A stretch of DNA of 64,000 bases from Pseudomonadota bacterium (lineage in GTDB: Bacteria; Pseudomonadota; Alphaproteobacteria; Reyranellales; Reyranellaceae), in the NCBI GenBank assembly GCA_020160955.1, contig JAIUOX010000003.1, positions 44,859 to 108,858 of the forward strand. The letters run 5' to 3'. Position 1 is the first letter of the stretch. Each line of letters begins with the position of its first letter. A program made the position numbers and the translations under genes. Shown here one piece after another: positions 27,967 to 36,294 of this stretch. The notes beneath the pieces are model-generated. The model saw nothing but the letters and a program-made list of their open reading frames with translations. It was not told the DNA's origin and did not search any database.

Positions 27967-30159
27967 ATGGCCCCTCTGGAGAATGGCGGGTTTCAGCCAT
28001 CGGCGTGGGCCGGCGAACGCAGCCGGCCCATCGATTCGCTCATGCGGGCGCTGTTGTACGTCGCCCAGCAGGTCGGCCGGCCGCTCAGCGAGGCCGACGT
28101 GCGCCGGCTGGCCGCCGTGTCGGCGGCCGGCCTCGACGAAGCCGGCTTCCTGACCGCCGGCAGCCGCCTCGGCCTCGACGCCACCGCCGTCGACCTCGGC
28201 GCCGACACCCTGCCCACCCTGCCGCTGCCCTTCGTGCTGCTGTCCGTCGGACAGCCGGCCCATGTCGTGGTGTCGGCGCGGGCCGGCCAGTGGACGGTGC
28301 TCGACGTGATCGACGGCCGGCTGTGGACGCTCGCCCAGCACGACCTGCTGGCGCTCGGCGGCCGCGCCCTCGTGCTGCGCGAACGCTCGGCCGAGGCCGC
28401 CGCCGGCGGCGACGGCTGGCGGGCCACGCTGTGGTCGAGCGTGCGGCCGGTGATGCTGAAGCTGGCGGCGACGTCCTTCCTCATCAACCTGCTGGGGCTG
28501 GCGACGCCGCTGTTCATGATGCTGATCCTGAACCGCGTGGTCGGGCCGGGCGCGCCGGCCAACGCGGCGTCGCTGGTCACCGTGCTGGCGGCGGCGATGC
28601 TGGTCGTCTACGGGCTCGACTTCGCGCTGCGCCTGGCGCGCGGCTGGCTGTCGGCGCGCACCGGGGCGCGGCTCGACACGCTGATGAGCGCCGAGACGCT
28701 GCACCACCTGATGCAGCTGCCGTATCGCCACTTCGAGCGCACGCCGTCGGGCGTGATCGCCGAGCGCCTGCGCCAGCTCGACGTGCTGCGCGCCTTCTTC
28801 ACCGGCCAGATGCCGGTGCTGGCGATCGACATCGTGTTCGTGGCGCTGTTCCTCGCCGCCACCATCGCGATCAGCCCGCTGCTCGGCGCGATCGCCGCGC
28901 TGGCCATCCCGGTGGTGATCGGCGTGTCGCTGGCCACCCATCGCGCGCAGCGCAGGCTGGCCGACGAGAACTTCCAGGCGCTGGCGGCCAAGAGCTCGAC
29001 CCTGGCCGAGACGGTGGCCAACGCCGCGACCATCAAGACGCTCGGGCTCGAGCCCGAGATCGAGAAGCGCTGGCAGGCCCGTGTCGAGCAGTCTGCCTGG
29101 ACGTCGTTCCGCGCCAACAACCTCGCCAACATCGCCGCCAGCGCCTCGGGCGCGCTGCAGCTGCTGGCGTCGCTGGCGATCGTCGTGGTCGGCGTCCACC
29201 AGGTGCTCGACAACGGCCTGACGATCGGCGCGCTGGTCGCGGCCAACATGCTGGCGGTGCGCGCGCTGCAGCCGATGCGCCAGCTCGCCTCGACGTGGCA
29301 CCAGCTGCAGGCGGTCGGCGCCGCCTTCAAGCGGATCGACGAACTGATGGCCGAGCGCGCCGAGGATGCCTCGGGCAACCTCGCGCCGATGCCGGCGCTG
29401 ATCGGCGACATCGCGTTCGACCGCGTCAGCTGGCGGATCGACGAGCATGCGCCGGAGATCCTGCGCGACGCCGACTTCCACGTCCCGGCCGGCGAGATCC
29501 TCGGCATCGTCGGTCCCTCGGGCTCGGGCAAGACGACGGTCGCCAACCTCGTGCAGGGCCTGTTCCGGCCGACCGGCGGGCGCGTGCTGATCGACGGCAG
29601 CGACATCGCGCACATGTCGCCGGCCCAGCTCCGGGCGCAGATCGGCGCGGTGCCGCAGGACGTCCAGCTGTTCACCGGCTCGGTGCGCGAGAACATCGCG
29701 ATGGGCGTCGCCGACAAGGATCCCGGCCGCGTCGTGGCGGTCGCCAAGTTCGTCGGCGCGCACGACTTCATCCAGCGCCTGCCGCAGGGCTACAACACGG
29801 TGCTCGGCGAACGCGGGCAGGGCCTGTCGAACGGCCAGCGCCAGCTGCTGTGCATCGCCCGCGCGCTGATCCGCAACCCGCGCATCCTCGTGCTCGACGA
29901 GGCGACCAGCGCGCTCGATCCGGCGACCGAGGAGCAACTGCTGCGCCAGCTCAAGGCCAACGCGCGCGGCCGCACCGTGATCATGATCACCCATCGCCTC
30001 GCGCCGCTGGCGATCGCCGACCGCGTCGCCCTGCTGATGGACGGCCGCATCGAGCGCATCGGCTCGCCGACCGAGGTGATGGCCTACGCGCGCATCCGCA
30101 TGGCCGAGGCGACGCGCGGCGCCGCCGGCCTGTCGTCGCCGACCGTGGGCATGCTCTAG
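27967..30159 (+). CDS. Type I secretion-like ABC exporter with C39-like N-terminal domain
   Basis: 730 residues. Residues 25-140 resemble the peptidase C39-like domain of HlyB/RtxB exporters, without a catalytic Cys. Five to six membrane helices follow (165-440), then the nucleotide-binding domain: Walker A GPSGSGKTT near residue 515, signature LSNGQ (usually LSGGQ) near 619, Walker B ILVLDEATSALD. It should export an RTX-like or other polypeptide, yet no HlyD, TolC or substrate gene is adjacent. A short stem (GTCTGCTGGAGCAGAC) sits just before the start. Confidence 0.85.
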   Translation: MAPLENGGFQPSAWAGERSRPIDSLMRALLYVAQQVGRPLSEADVRRLAAVSAAGLDEAGFLTAGSRLGLDATAVDLGADTLPTLPLPFVLLSVGQPAHVVVSARAGQWTVLDVIDGRLWTLAQHDLLALGGRALVLRERSAEAAAGGDGWRATLWSSVRPVMLKLAATSFLINLLGLATPLFMMLILNRVVGPGAPANAASLVTVLAAAMLVVYGLDFALRLARGWLSARTGARLDTLMSAETLHHLMQLPYRHFERTPSGVIAERLRQLDVLRAFFTGQMPVLAIDIVFVALFLAATIAISPLLGAIAALAIPVVIGVSLATHRAQRRLADENFQALAAKSSTLAETVANAATIKTLGLEPEIEKRWQARVEQSAWTSFRANNLANIAASASGALQLLASLAIVVVGVHQVLDNGLTIGALVAANMLAVRALQPMRQLASTWHQLQAVGAAFKRIDELMAERAEDASGNLAPMPALIGDIAFDRVSWRIDEHAPEILRDADFHVPAGEILGIVGPSGSGKTTVANLVQGLFRPTGGRVLIDGSDIAHMSPAQLRAQIGAVPQDVQLFTGSVRENIAMGVADKDPGRVVAVAKFVGAHDFIQRLPQGYNTVLGERGQGLSNGQRQLLCIARALIRNPRILVLDEATSALDPATEEQLLRQLKANARGRTVIMITHRLAPLAIADRVALLMDGRIERIGSPTEVMAYARIRMAEATRGAAGLSSPTVGML

Positions 30160-30168
30160 CGGGACGGC

Positions 30169-30633
30169 TCAGGCGAAGTCGGCGAAGTCCGGATCGTCGA
30201 GCCGCGCCAGCCGCTCCGACGCCAGCCGCGCGCAATCGACCAGCAACGACTTGCGCCGTGCCGCGGCCAGCGCGCGCCGGGGCGCCTCGCGCAGGCGCTC
30301 GGCGCCGTAGGCGTCGGCGACGATCAACCCGACCGGTCCCTCGATCAGCGCCTGCGGGAAGTCGACCGGCACGGCGAAGAACAGCTGGTCGCACCAGTCG
30401 AGGTAGTCGGGCCACTTGGTGTCGACGCGGAAGTCCTCGATCGACGACTTGACCTCGACGATGGCGATCTCGCCGCCGCGTCCGACCGCGAGGATGTCGG
30501 CGCGCCGCCCGTCCGGCAGCGGCACCTCGAGCAGCACCGACTGGCCGGCCTGGCGCAGCCACCGGCAGGCGCCACGGCGCACCGCCAGGGTGGTCTCGGG
30601 CCGGACGCCGGCGGGACGGGCGGGCGTGGCCAT
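30169..30633 (-). CDS. mmcB: MmcB family DNA repair protein
   Basis: 154 residues. PD-(D/E)XK nuclease-like core: RRADILAVGRGGEIAIVEVKSSIEDFRVDTKWPDY holds Asp and ExK. This matches MmcB, a damage-response putative endonuclease described in Caulobacter. Convergent with the ABC exporter gene, nine bases between stops; follows the Sel1 gene on the minus strand by 16 bases and may be co-transcribed with it. Confidence 0.88.
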   Translation of the reverse strand: MATPARPAGVRPETTLAVRRGACRWLRQAGQSVLLEVPLPDGRRADILAVGRGGEIAIVEVKSSIEDFRVDTKWPDYLDWCDQLFFAVPVDFPQALIEGPVGLIVADAYGAERLREAPRRALAAARRKSLLVDCARLASERLARLDDPDFADFA

Positions 30634-30649
30634 GTCGGTCGGGACGGGG

Positions 30650-31870
30650 CTAGCGGCCGGCGGCGGGCGGCACGGCGTTGACCGGGCGCAGTACCGTGGC
30701 GTCGTCGATCGGCCGTTCGAGGGTCGGCTTGAACTTCTGCGCCAGCGCCTCGGCCTGCTTGCGGTCCTTTTCCGACAGCCGCTCGGCCGACTTGGCGCGC
30801 ACCGCGCGGGCGTCGGGGTGCCCGGCCTGCTCGGCCAGCAGCAGCCACTTGTAGCCCTGCACCGGGTCGGCGGCGCCGTTGACGCCGCCCATCACCATGA
30901 TGCCCAGGGCATGCTGGGCCTGCGGCAGGCCCTGCTCGGCGGCGCGGCCATACCAGTACTGGGCCTGCGCCGGGTCGCGCGCGATGCCGACGCCGGCGAA
31001 GTAGGCATTGGCCAGCTTGAACTGGGCCGACGGCACGCCGCCCTTGGCCGCGACGTCGTACCAGCTCACCGCGGTCTGCACGGTGCGTTCGTTCGCGGCC
31101 TTGTCGCGCGAGGCCGGCGTGCGGGCGATCTGGTCGCCCAGCGCCAGCGCCGCCTCGGGCACGCCGTTCTCCTGCGCCTGGACCAGCCAGCGCTGGCCGG
31201 TCGGGATGTCGCGCTTGACGCCGAAGCCCTCGGTCAGCGCGAGGCCGTAGCGCAGCCCGGCCAGCGCGTGGCCCTTCTCGGCGGCGCGGCGATAGAGGTC
31301 GGCGGCGCGCACCGGGTCGCCCGGCACCTGCTCGGAACTTTCGTCGAGCGCGCGGCCCAGCGTGTACATCGCCTGCGGGTCGCCGCCCGCCGCGGCCTTC
31401 TCGAGCCACGACCGGGCCGTCACGAGGTCGCGCGGCACGCCCTGGCCGCGCAGGTAGAGGATGCCGAGATTGATCTGGGCGCGCTGGTGCCCGGCGGCGG
31501 CGGCCTTCTCGAACAGCTCGCCGGCCTTCGCCTCGTTGCGCGGTTGCCCGGCCTGGCCGAGCGCGTAGACGAGGGCGAGGCGGTGATAGCCTTCGATCGC
31601 GCCGGCGTCGGCGGCGTGCTGGATGGCGCGCAGGCCGTCGCGACCCTGGCCGCGATCGATCAGCACGGCGCCCAGCCAGGCCTCGGCCTCGGGATTGCCC
31701 GGCGCGAGCGGACGCAGGCCGGCTTCGGCGCCGGCCAGGTCGCCGGCGCGGTAGGCGGTGACGGCGGGCCGCAGCGCCGACGGTACGTCGGCGGCGCCGG
31801 GCGACTGCGCGCGCGCGGGGCTGCCCGCGGCCAGCAGCGCCACGAGAAGCGCCGCTCGCCAGTCGATCAT
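30650..31870 (-). CDS. Secreted Sel1/TPR-like repeat protein
   Basis: 406 residues from ATG 31870, with a Sec signal peptide (ALLVALLAAGSPARA, cleavage about residue 22). At least six Sel1-type repeats of about 36 residues follow, for example AGHQRAQINLGILYLRGQGVPRD and QGLPQAQHALGIMVMGG. Such solenoids bind other proteins in the periplasm. The start overlaps the stop of the smaller Sel1 gene by four bases. Partner unknown. Confidence 0.8.
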   Translation of the reverse strand: MIDWRAALLVALLAAGSPARAQSPGAADVPSALRPAVTAYRAGDLAGAEAGLRPLAPGNPEAEAWLGAVLIDRGQGRDGLRAIQHAADAGAIEGYHRLALVYALGQAGQPRNEAKAGELFEKAAAAGHQRAQINLGILYLRGQGVPRDLVTARSWLEKAAAGGDPQAMYTLGRALDESSEQVPGDPVRAADLYRRAAEKGHALAGLRYGLALTEGFGVKRDIPTGQRWLVQAQENGVPEAALALGDQIARTPASRDKAANERTVQTAVSWYDVAAKGGVPSAQFKLANAYFAGVGIARDPAQAQYWYGRAAEQGLPQAQHALGIMVMGGVNGAADPVQGYKWLLLAEQAGHPDARAVRAKSAERLSEKDRKQAEALAQKFKPTLERPIDDATVLRPVNAVPPAAGR

Positions 31871-32361
31871 TTCGTCTTGAAGGTGTAGGCGGCGGCGGCG
31901 GCCTTGGCCTTCTCGATCTCGTCCGGCTGCAGTTCGCGCGCCAGCTGGTCGACGGCCTGCGGCGCGACCGGCGCGTGCCAGCGCTCGGCGATCGCCACCC
32001 ACTTGTAGGCCTCAAAGGCATTCTTCGCGACGCCCTTGCCCTCGGCGTAGGCGCCGGCCACCGGCAGCATCGCCGGCACGTAGCCGCGCTCGGCGGCGTC
32101 GAGCAGCAGCGGCGTCGCCTTGGCGGGATCGTACAGCTTGGATTCCGGGTTGCCGTAGATGTAGAGGCCGGCGAAGAACTGGGCGCGCGGATCGCGCTCC
32201 TTCACCAGGACCGCCAGCTCCTTGTCGGCCGTCGCGACATCGCCGGCCTGCAGCGCCTTCAGCGCTTCCTCCATGCCGGCCGAGGCCGGCGAGGCGAGGG
32301 ACAGCATCGCGAGGGCGCCGGCGAAAGCCAGCAGGGTCCGACGGAAACCAACCGATTGCAC
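31867..32361 (-). CDS. Small secreted Sel1-repeat protein
   Basis: 164 residues with a signal peptide (TLLAFAGALAMLSLASPASA, cleavage near residue 28) and two Sel1-like units (DPRAQFFAGLYIYGNP; YVPAMLPVAGAYAEGKGVAKN). First gene of a two- or three-gene minus-strand operon with the larger Sel1 protein and mmcB. Function not assigned; likely a periplasmic scaffold. Confidence 0.75.
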   Translation of the reverse strand: MQSVGFRRTLLAFAGALAMLSLASPASAGMEEALKALQAGDVATADKELAVLVKERDPRAQFFAGLYIYGNPESKLYDPAKATPLLLDAAERGYVPAMLPVAGAYAEGKGVAKNAFEAYKWVAIAERWHAPVAPQAVDQLARELQPDEIEKAKAAAAAYTFKTK

Positions 32362-32568
32362 GATGAGGCACTCCCAAGAACGACCGCGGCGGACCGTCTA
32401 GCACGGAAATGCGGCCGAAACAGACCCGGCGGTCGGAAAAGCCGCGACGGCCTGCGCCGGGCCGGCGATCACGGGATCGCGAGCGGCCTCTTTAGTCCAC
32501 CCCTTTACGCGTATCTGGCGTTGGCAATGTGCAGTAGAATCTAGGGAATCGCGCTAAACCGTTCTTCC

Positions 32569-32630
32569 AGATATGCATTTTTGCAAGTGACAAGGGGCGG
32601 GGGCTTTTGTTAGGTTCGCCTCATTAGAGA
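32569..32630 (+). repeat. Promoter-like repeat, copy A
   Basis: Begins with AGATATGCATTTTTGCAAGT (32569-32588), identical to copy B over 20 bases, followed after a diverged 20-base stretch by GTTAGG..GCCTCATTAGAG, which matches GTTAAG..GCGTCATTAGAG in copy B at nearly the same spacing (38 versus 37 bases). The conserved ends with a variable middle suggest a regulated promoter. Confidence 0.7.
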
Positions 32631-32840
32631 CGGTCATTCGTTAACGGCATTTGTTTCCAGAAGGATTTCGCACCATCAGGCAGCGCCCGGCGCTCCACCC
32701 ACAAAGTTCCCCATAGCCCGCCGGCGGTTTCCCAAGACCGCTTCTCGAAGCCCCCTTCCCACACACCCCAAGGCTTCGACACCCCACCCAAGGCGGGCTC
32801 CTAAGGAAGGCCGGTCGTTCCCCAAGCGACCGGCCTTTCA
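32622..32840 (+). ncRNA. Candidate small RNA between promoter copy A and terminator copy A
   Basis: From the CATTAGAG end of promoter copy A to the terminator is about 220 bases with no ATG-started frame of useful length. The stretch contains the hairpin CGAAGCC (32746-32752) with GGCTTCG (32772-32778) and ends in the intrinsic terminator. It is either a small RNA or the relic of a duplicated TetR unit that lost its coding part. No homology to a named RNA is claimed. Confidence 0.35.
32807..32837 (+). terminator. Intrinsic terminator, copy A
   Basis: AAGGCCGGTCG - TTCCCCAAG - CGACCGGCCTT, perfect 11-base stem. The 34-base block from 32806 to 32839 is identical to 33888-33921 after the TetR gene. 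Confidence 0.8.
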
Positions 32841-33069
32841 TATTTCCGGGGCCTGGTTTCCCCGTTGCGCGTTCCCTGGCCGCGCGATCGGCCTGGCTCC
32901 CGCCCCGACTTCCACACCCCCGTTGTGACCTGGATCATTGACCGGCTCCGTGAACTCGGAGAATGCAGGGGAACGCCTGTTTCTTGCCGGGGCAATGCAA
33001 TGTCAGACCACCCAAATTCGCCTATCTTGGTCCGAGTAAGTACAGCAATTCATGGATCTTGGTTCCCCA

Positions 33070-33129
33070 AGATATGCATTTTTGCAAGTTACGCTGTGAC
33101 CTTCCCGTGTTAAGGTAGCGTCATTAGAG
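33070..33129 (+). repeat. Promoter-like repeat, copy B, upstream of TetR gene
   Basis: Starts with the same 20 bases as copy A (33070-33089) and ends GTCATTAGAG at 33129, 25 bases before the TetR start codon. Likely promoter/operator of the TetR gene. Confidence 0.65.
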
Positions 33130-33154
33130 CAAATTCTATTTAATTGGTTTTCCT

Positions 33155-33805
33155 ATGAAAATTGTCGGTTTCCCGGTCGACGTTTCCCGTTCCCAGGACG
33201 GTCGCATCGTTCGCGGTCTGCGGACCCGGCAAGGCCTCATCCAGGCGACCCTGGACCTGATCCAGGCCGGCGACGTCGAGCCCACCTCCGCCGCCATCGC
33301 CACCATCGCCGGCGTCTCCAGCCGGGCGCTGTTCCAGCACTTCACCAGCCTCGCCGACCTCTACGCCGCCGCCTTCGACCTCGCGGTCAGCCGGGCGTTC
33401 GAGCGTGGCCGGCCGGTCGACACCGCGGCGCCGCTGGCCAGCCGCATCGACCTCTTGGTGTCGGATCGCTCGCAGGTCTTCGAAGAGTGGCTGCCGGTGT
33501 GGCACTTCGCCGAGCGGGTGCGCAGCGTCGCCCCGGCCGTCGGCCTCGGTGTCGCCCACCTGCGCAAGCTGCTGCGCGAGCGCCTCGCGGCGTGGTTCTC
33601 GACCGAGCTCGGCAACCTCGACCCGTCGGCCCGCGACCTCGTCCTCGACTCGCTCGACGTGGCGTTCGGCCTCGACAGCTGGATGAACATGCGCGAGCAG
33701 CTGCGCCTTTCGCCGGTCCACGCCTCGCGGACCTGGCGCTTCACCGCCGAAGCCATCGTGCTCCAGGCGCTCACGGTACCCCAACAGCCCGTGGCGGTGG
33801 CCTGA
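33155..33805 (+). CDS. TetR-family transcriptional regulator
   Basis: 216 residues. HTH at about residues 25-70 (GLIQATLDLIQAGDVEPTSAAIATIAGVSSRALFQHFTSLADLYAAAF), with TetR-type ligand-binding helices after it. No Shine-Dalgarno is visible: the 25-base AT-rich leader from the promoter repeat ends TTGGTTTTCCT-ATG. It is flanked by promoter copy B and terminator copy B and has no co-transcribed neighbour, so autoregulation through the AGATATGCA element is a fair guess. Confidence 0.85.
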   Translation: MKIVGFPVDVSRSQDGRIVRGLRTRQGLIQATLDLIQAGDVEPTSAAIATIAGVSSRALFQHFTSLADLYAAAFDLAVSRAFERGRPVDTAAPLASRIDLLVSDRSQVFEEWLPVWHFAERVRSVAPAVGLGVAHLRKLLRERLAAWFSTELGNLDPSARDLVLDSLDVAFGLDSWMNMREQLRLSPVHASRTWRFTAEAIVLQALTVPQQPVAVA

Positions 33806-33814
33806 CGGCCACCG

Positions 33815-33854
33815 GCGAAGTTCCCTCCCTTCCCACACACCCAAGGGACTTCGC
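33815..33854 (+). other. Hairpin after the TetR gene
   Basis: GCGAAGTTCCCT (33815-33826) pairs with AGGGACTTCGC (33844-33854) with one bulged T; the loop holds CCCTTCCCACACACCCA-like bases also present in the copy A hairpin. It precedes terminator copy B. Confidence 0.5.
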
Positions 33855-33888
33855 CTACCCACCCACCCCAAGGTCACGGGTCTGAAAG

Positions 33889-33919
33889 AAGGCCGGTCGT
33901 TCCCCAAGCGACCGGCCTT
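33889..33919 (+). terminator. Intrinsic terminator of the TetR gene, copy B
   Basis: Same AAGGCCGGTCG/CGACCGGCCTT stem and nine-base loop as copy A, followed by T-rich TCCTTTTC. Confidence 0.85.
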
Positions 33920-33943
33920 TCCTTTTCTGCAGGCAAAGAAAAA

Positions 33944-33967
33944 GGCGGCGGTCTCGCGACCGCCGCC
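33944..33967 (-). terminator. Terminator of the cytochrome c' gene
   Basis: GGCGGCGGTC-TCGC-GACCGCCGCC, a perfect ten-base stem. Read on the minus strand it is followed by TTTTTCTTTG, a T-tract, 26 bases after the cytochrome c' stop codon. Confidence 0.85.
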
Positions 33968-33992
33968 TTCTTCGATCCGGATGTGCCGAAGG

Positions 33993-34445
33993 CTAGTTGG
34001 CCTTGGCGCGGAACTTGTCGTGGCAGGCGCCGCAGGTCTTGCCGGTGTCGGCGAACGCCGCGGCCAGCGCGGCCTGGTCGCCCGATCCCGCCGCGGCGGC
34101 GAGCTTGTCGTAGGCGGCGTCCGACGCCTTGCTGGCGGCCTGGAAACCGGCCCAGTCGGTCCACACGGCCGGCAGCGCCTTCGAGTCCTGGGTGGAGCCC
34201 GCCGGGAACATCTTGATGAAGGCGGCCTCGAGCGTCTTCAGCTTGGCGGCCTCGGCGACGGCGCCGGCGGTCGGGCCCTTGGCGTCGATGATGCCCTTGA
34301 TGGCGCGCATCGCGGCACCCGCCTGCTTGCGGTTCTCCTGGCGCTCCTTGACCACGTTGGCCTGGGCCATCGCGATCGTCGCGCCACCCACCATGGCGCC
34401 CGCGGCGACAGCGCCGACCATCGCCAGAACCAGAGTCTTCTTCAT
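33993..34445 (-). CDS. Cytochrome c'
   Basis: 150 residues with a Sec signal peptide (LAMVGAVAAGAMVGGATIAMA, cleavage about residue 28). A four-helix-bundle cytochrome c' with the haem site near the C-terminus: TCGACHDKFRAK. VVKERQENRKQAGAAMRAIKG is the typical first helix. Periplasmic; members bind NO or serve in electron transfer. It is divergent from the cytochrome b561 gene across 148 bases, a common pairing. Confidence 0.92.
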   Translation of the reverse strand: MKKTLVLAMVGAVAAGAMVGGATIAMAQANVVKERQENRKQAGAAMRAIKGIIDAKGPTAGAVAEAAKLKTLEAAFIKMFPAGSTQDSKALPAVWTDWAGFQAASKASDAAYDKLAAAAGSGDQAALAAAFADTGKTCGACHDKFRAKAN

Positions 34446-34593
34446 CAATCGATCCCCTATCAAAACCTCGCGACCGGCGGCATCTTGTCCGCGGCGGCAC
34501 GCTATTTGTTGCAGACAGCGGACCGAAAGCGAACAGGTCCGGCGGGCACGTCTTATCACGACTGCGTGTGCCGGCAGGAGCGGGAGAAGCGAG

Positions 34594-35286
34594 ATGGCCG
34601 ACGACAAGAAGAAGGTGCGGGTGTGGGACGCGCCGGTGCGCCTGTTCCACTGGGCGCTGGTGATCCTGATCGCGACCTCCTACTTCTCCGGCCGCGCCGC
34701 CGGCGACTGGATGAAGCTGCACTTCTGGGCAGGTTACGCCATCCTCGCCCTGCTGCTGTTCCGCATCGCCTGGGGCTTCGTCGGCAGCACGACGGCGCGC
34801 TTCTCCAGCTTCGTGAAGGGACCGGGCGCGTGGCTCGGCTACCTCGCGACCGTGCTGCGCGGCGGCAAGACCTACGAGGCCGGCCACAACCCGGTCGGCG
34901 GGATCATGGTGGTGGTGCTCCTTCTCGCCGTGCTGGCGCAGGCGACCGCCGGCCTGTTCTCGGCCGACACCGACCTCGGCACGGTCAACGGCCCGCTCGC
35001 GACGAAGATCGCCGATGCCTGGGTCGACCGGCTGACCGCCTTCCACAAGACGTGGGTCAACGTGCTCCTGCTGCTGGTCGCGCTGCACGTGCTGGCCGCC
35101 GTCGGCTACCTCGTGGTCAAGCGCCAGAACCTGATCGGCGCGATGATCACCGGCCGCAAGCCGGCCGACGAGGTGGCGCCGCCGGGCAAGCCGGCGCCGC
35201 CGCTGTCCTTCGCCTCGCCCCGGCTGGCGGTGTCGCTGCTGATCGCCGCCGCGGCCATCGTCTATTTCGTTGTCCGGCCCGCCTGA
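34594..35286 (+). CDS. Cytochrome b561-family membrane protein
   Basis: 230 residues, four to five membrane helices. Haem-ligand histidines lie in APVRLFHWALV (helix 1), LHFWAGYAIL and FHKTWVNVLLLLVALHVLAAV. It starts VRVWDAPVRLFHW, typical of diheme b-type cytochromes that pass quinol electrons to periplasmic c-type cytochromes, here plausibly the divergent cytochrome c'. ATG preceded by GGGAGAAGCGAG. Confidence 0.88.
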   Translation: MADDKKKVRVWDAPVRLFHWALVILIATSYFSGRAAGDWMKLHFWAGYAILALLLFRIAWGFVGSTTARFSSFVKGPGAWLGYLATVLRGGKTYEAGHNPVGGIMVVVLLLAVLAQATAGLFSADTDLGTVNGPLATKIADAWVDRLTAFHKTWVNVLLLLVALHVLAAVGYLVVKRQNLIGAMITGRKPADEVAPPGKPAPPLSFASPRLAVSLLIAAAAIVYFVVRPA

Positions 35287-35398
35287 TCCGCGCGTCGGTG
35301 GCGGGCAGGCGGTCCGGGCCTCGGCGTCCTTGCGTTGGGGGGCGCGGCCAACCTAGGGTGACCCCAAGCATCACTCGGAAAAACTTGGATTTTGCACC

Positions 35399-36247
35399 AT
35401 GAAATTCACCGGTACCGACTCCTACGTCGCCAGCGAAGACCTGCGGGTCGCGGTCAACGCGGCGATCGCGCTGCAGCGGCCGCTGCTGATCAAGGGCGAG
35501 CCGGGCACCGGCAAGACCGTGCTGGCGCACGAGGTCGCCAAGGCGCTCAACGCGCCGCTGATCGAGTGGCACATCAAGTCGACCACCAAGGCGCAGCAGG
35601 GCCTCTACGAGTACGACGCCGTCTCGCGACTGCGCGACAGCCAGCTCGGTGACGAGCGGGTCAAGGACATCCGCAACTACATCAAGCGCGGCAAGCTGTG
35701 GGAGGCCTTCACCTCCGACCAGCACCCGGTGCTGCTGATCGACGAGATCGACAAGGCCGACATCGAGTTCCCGAACGACCTGCTGCTCGAGCTCGATCGC
35801 ATGGAGTTCTTCGTCTACGAGACGCAGGAAGTCGTGAAGGCCAGCCAGCGCCCGGTGGTGATGATCACCTCCAACAACGAGAAGGAACTGCCGGACGCCT
35901 TCCTGCGCCGCTGCTTCTTCCACTACATCCGCTTCCCGGACCGCGAGACGATGACCCAGATCGTCGACGTCCACTTCCCCGACCTGCAGCGCACCCTGCT
36001 GCGCGAGGCGTTGAACATCTTCTACGACATCCGCGAGGTGCCGGGCCTGAAGAAGAAGCCGTCGACCTCCGAGCTGCTCGACTGGCTGAAGCTGCTGATG
36101 GTCGAGGACATCCCGGCCGACGCGCTGCGCTCCAAGGACTCCAAGCAGCTGATCCCGCCGCTGCACGGCGCCCTGCTCAAGAACGAGCAGGACGTCCACC
36201 TGTTCGAGCGCCTCGCCTTCATGGCGCGCCGCGAGCAGCGCCAGTAA
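35399..36247 (+). CDS. MoxR-type AAA+ ATPase
   Basis: 282 residues. Walker A in IKGEPGTGKTVLAHE, Walker B in VLLIDEIDKADIEFPNDLL, sensor 1 in VVMITSNNEKELPDAFLRRC. The MoxR clade works as a chaperone with a VWA partner to mature or insert metal cofactors (for example CoxD/CoxE for CO dehydrogenase). The VWA partner gene follows by 47 bases. A metalloenzyme client, perhaps the molybdenum hydroxylase 7 kb away, is inference. Confidence 0.92.
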   Translation: MKFTGTDSYVASEDLRVAVNAAIALQRPLLIKGEPGTGKTVLAHEVAKALNAPLIEWHIKSTTKAQQGLYEYDAVSRLRDSQLGDERVKDIRNYIKRGKLWEAFTSDQHPVLLIDEIDKADIEFPNDLLLELDRMEFFVYETQEVVKASQRPVVMITSNNEKELPDAFLRRCFFHYIRFPDRETMTQIVDVHFPDLQRTLLREALNIFYDIREVPGLKKKPSTSELLDWLKLLMVEDIPADALRSKDSKQLIPPLHGALLKNEQDVHLFERLAFMARREQRQ

Positions 36248-36294
36248 GCCGCCAAGCCAGCCGTCCCGCCGGTCCGGTCGTTTAGGAGGCCGCG

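Larger units (their letters stand above)
32362..33154. other. 793-base intergenic region with duplicated regulatory unit
   Basis: No convincing protein gene. It holds copy A of a promoter-like block (32569-32630), a short spacer, hairpin CGAAGCC/GGCTTCG (32746-32778), a strong terminator (32807-32837), about 230 bases with nothing recognisable, and copy B of the promoter-like block (33070-33129), which leads into the TetR gene. Base composition is less GC-rich than the flanks. Confidence 0.7.

Noticed and set aside
27913..29994. Nearly 700-codon open frame opposite the ABC exporter
   Set aside because: Low-complexity Arg/Gln/His composition and no domains; a shadow of the exporter gene.
32641..32720. 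Short TTG- or ATT-started frames within copy A of the duplicated unit
   Set aside because: About 20 codons with no usable ribosome site and start combination; not enough to call a peptide.
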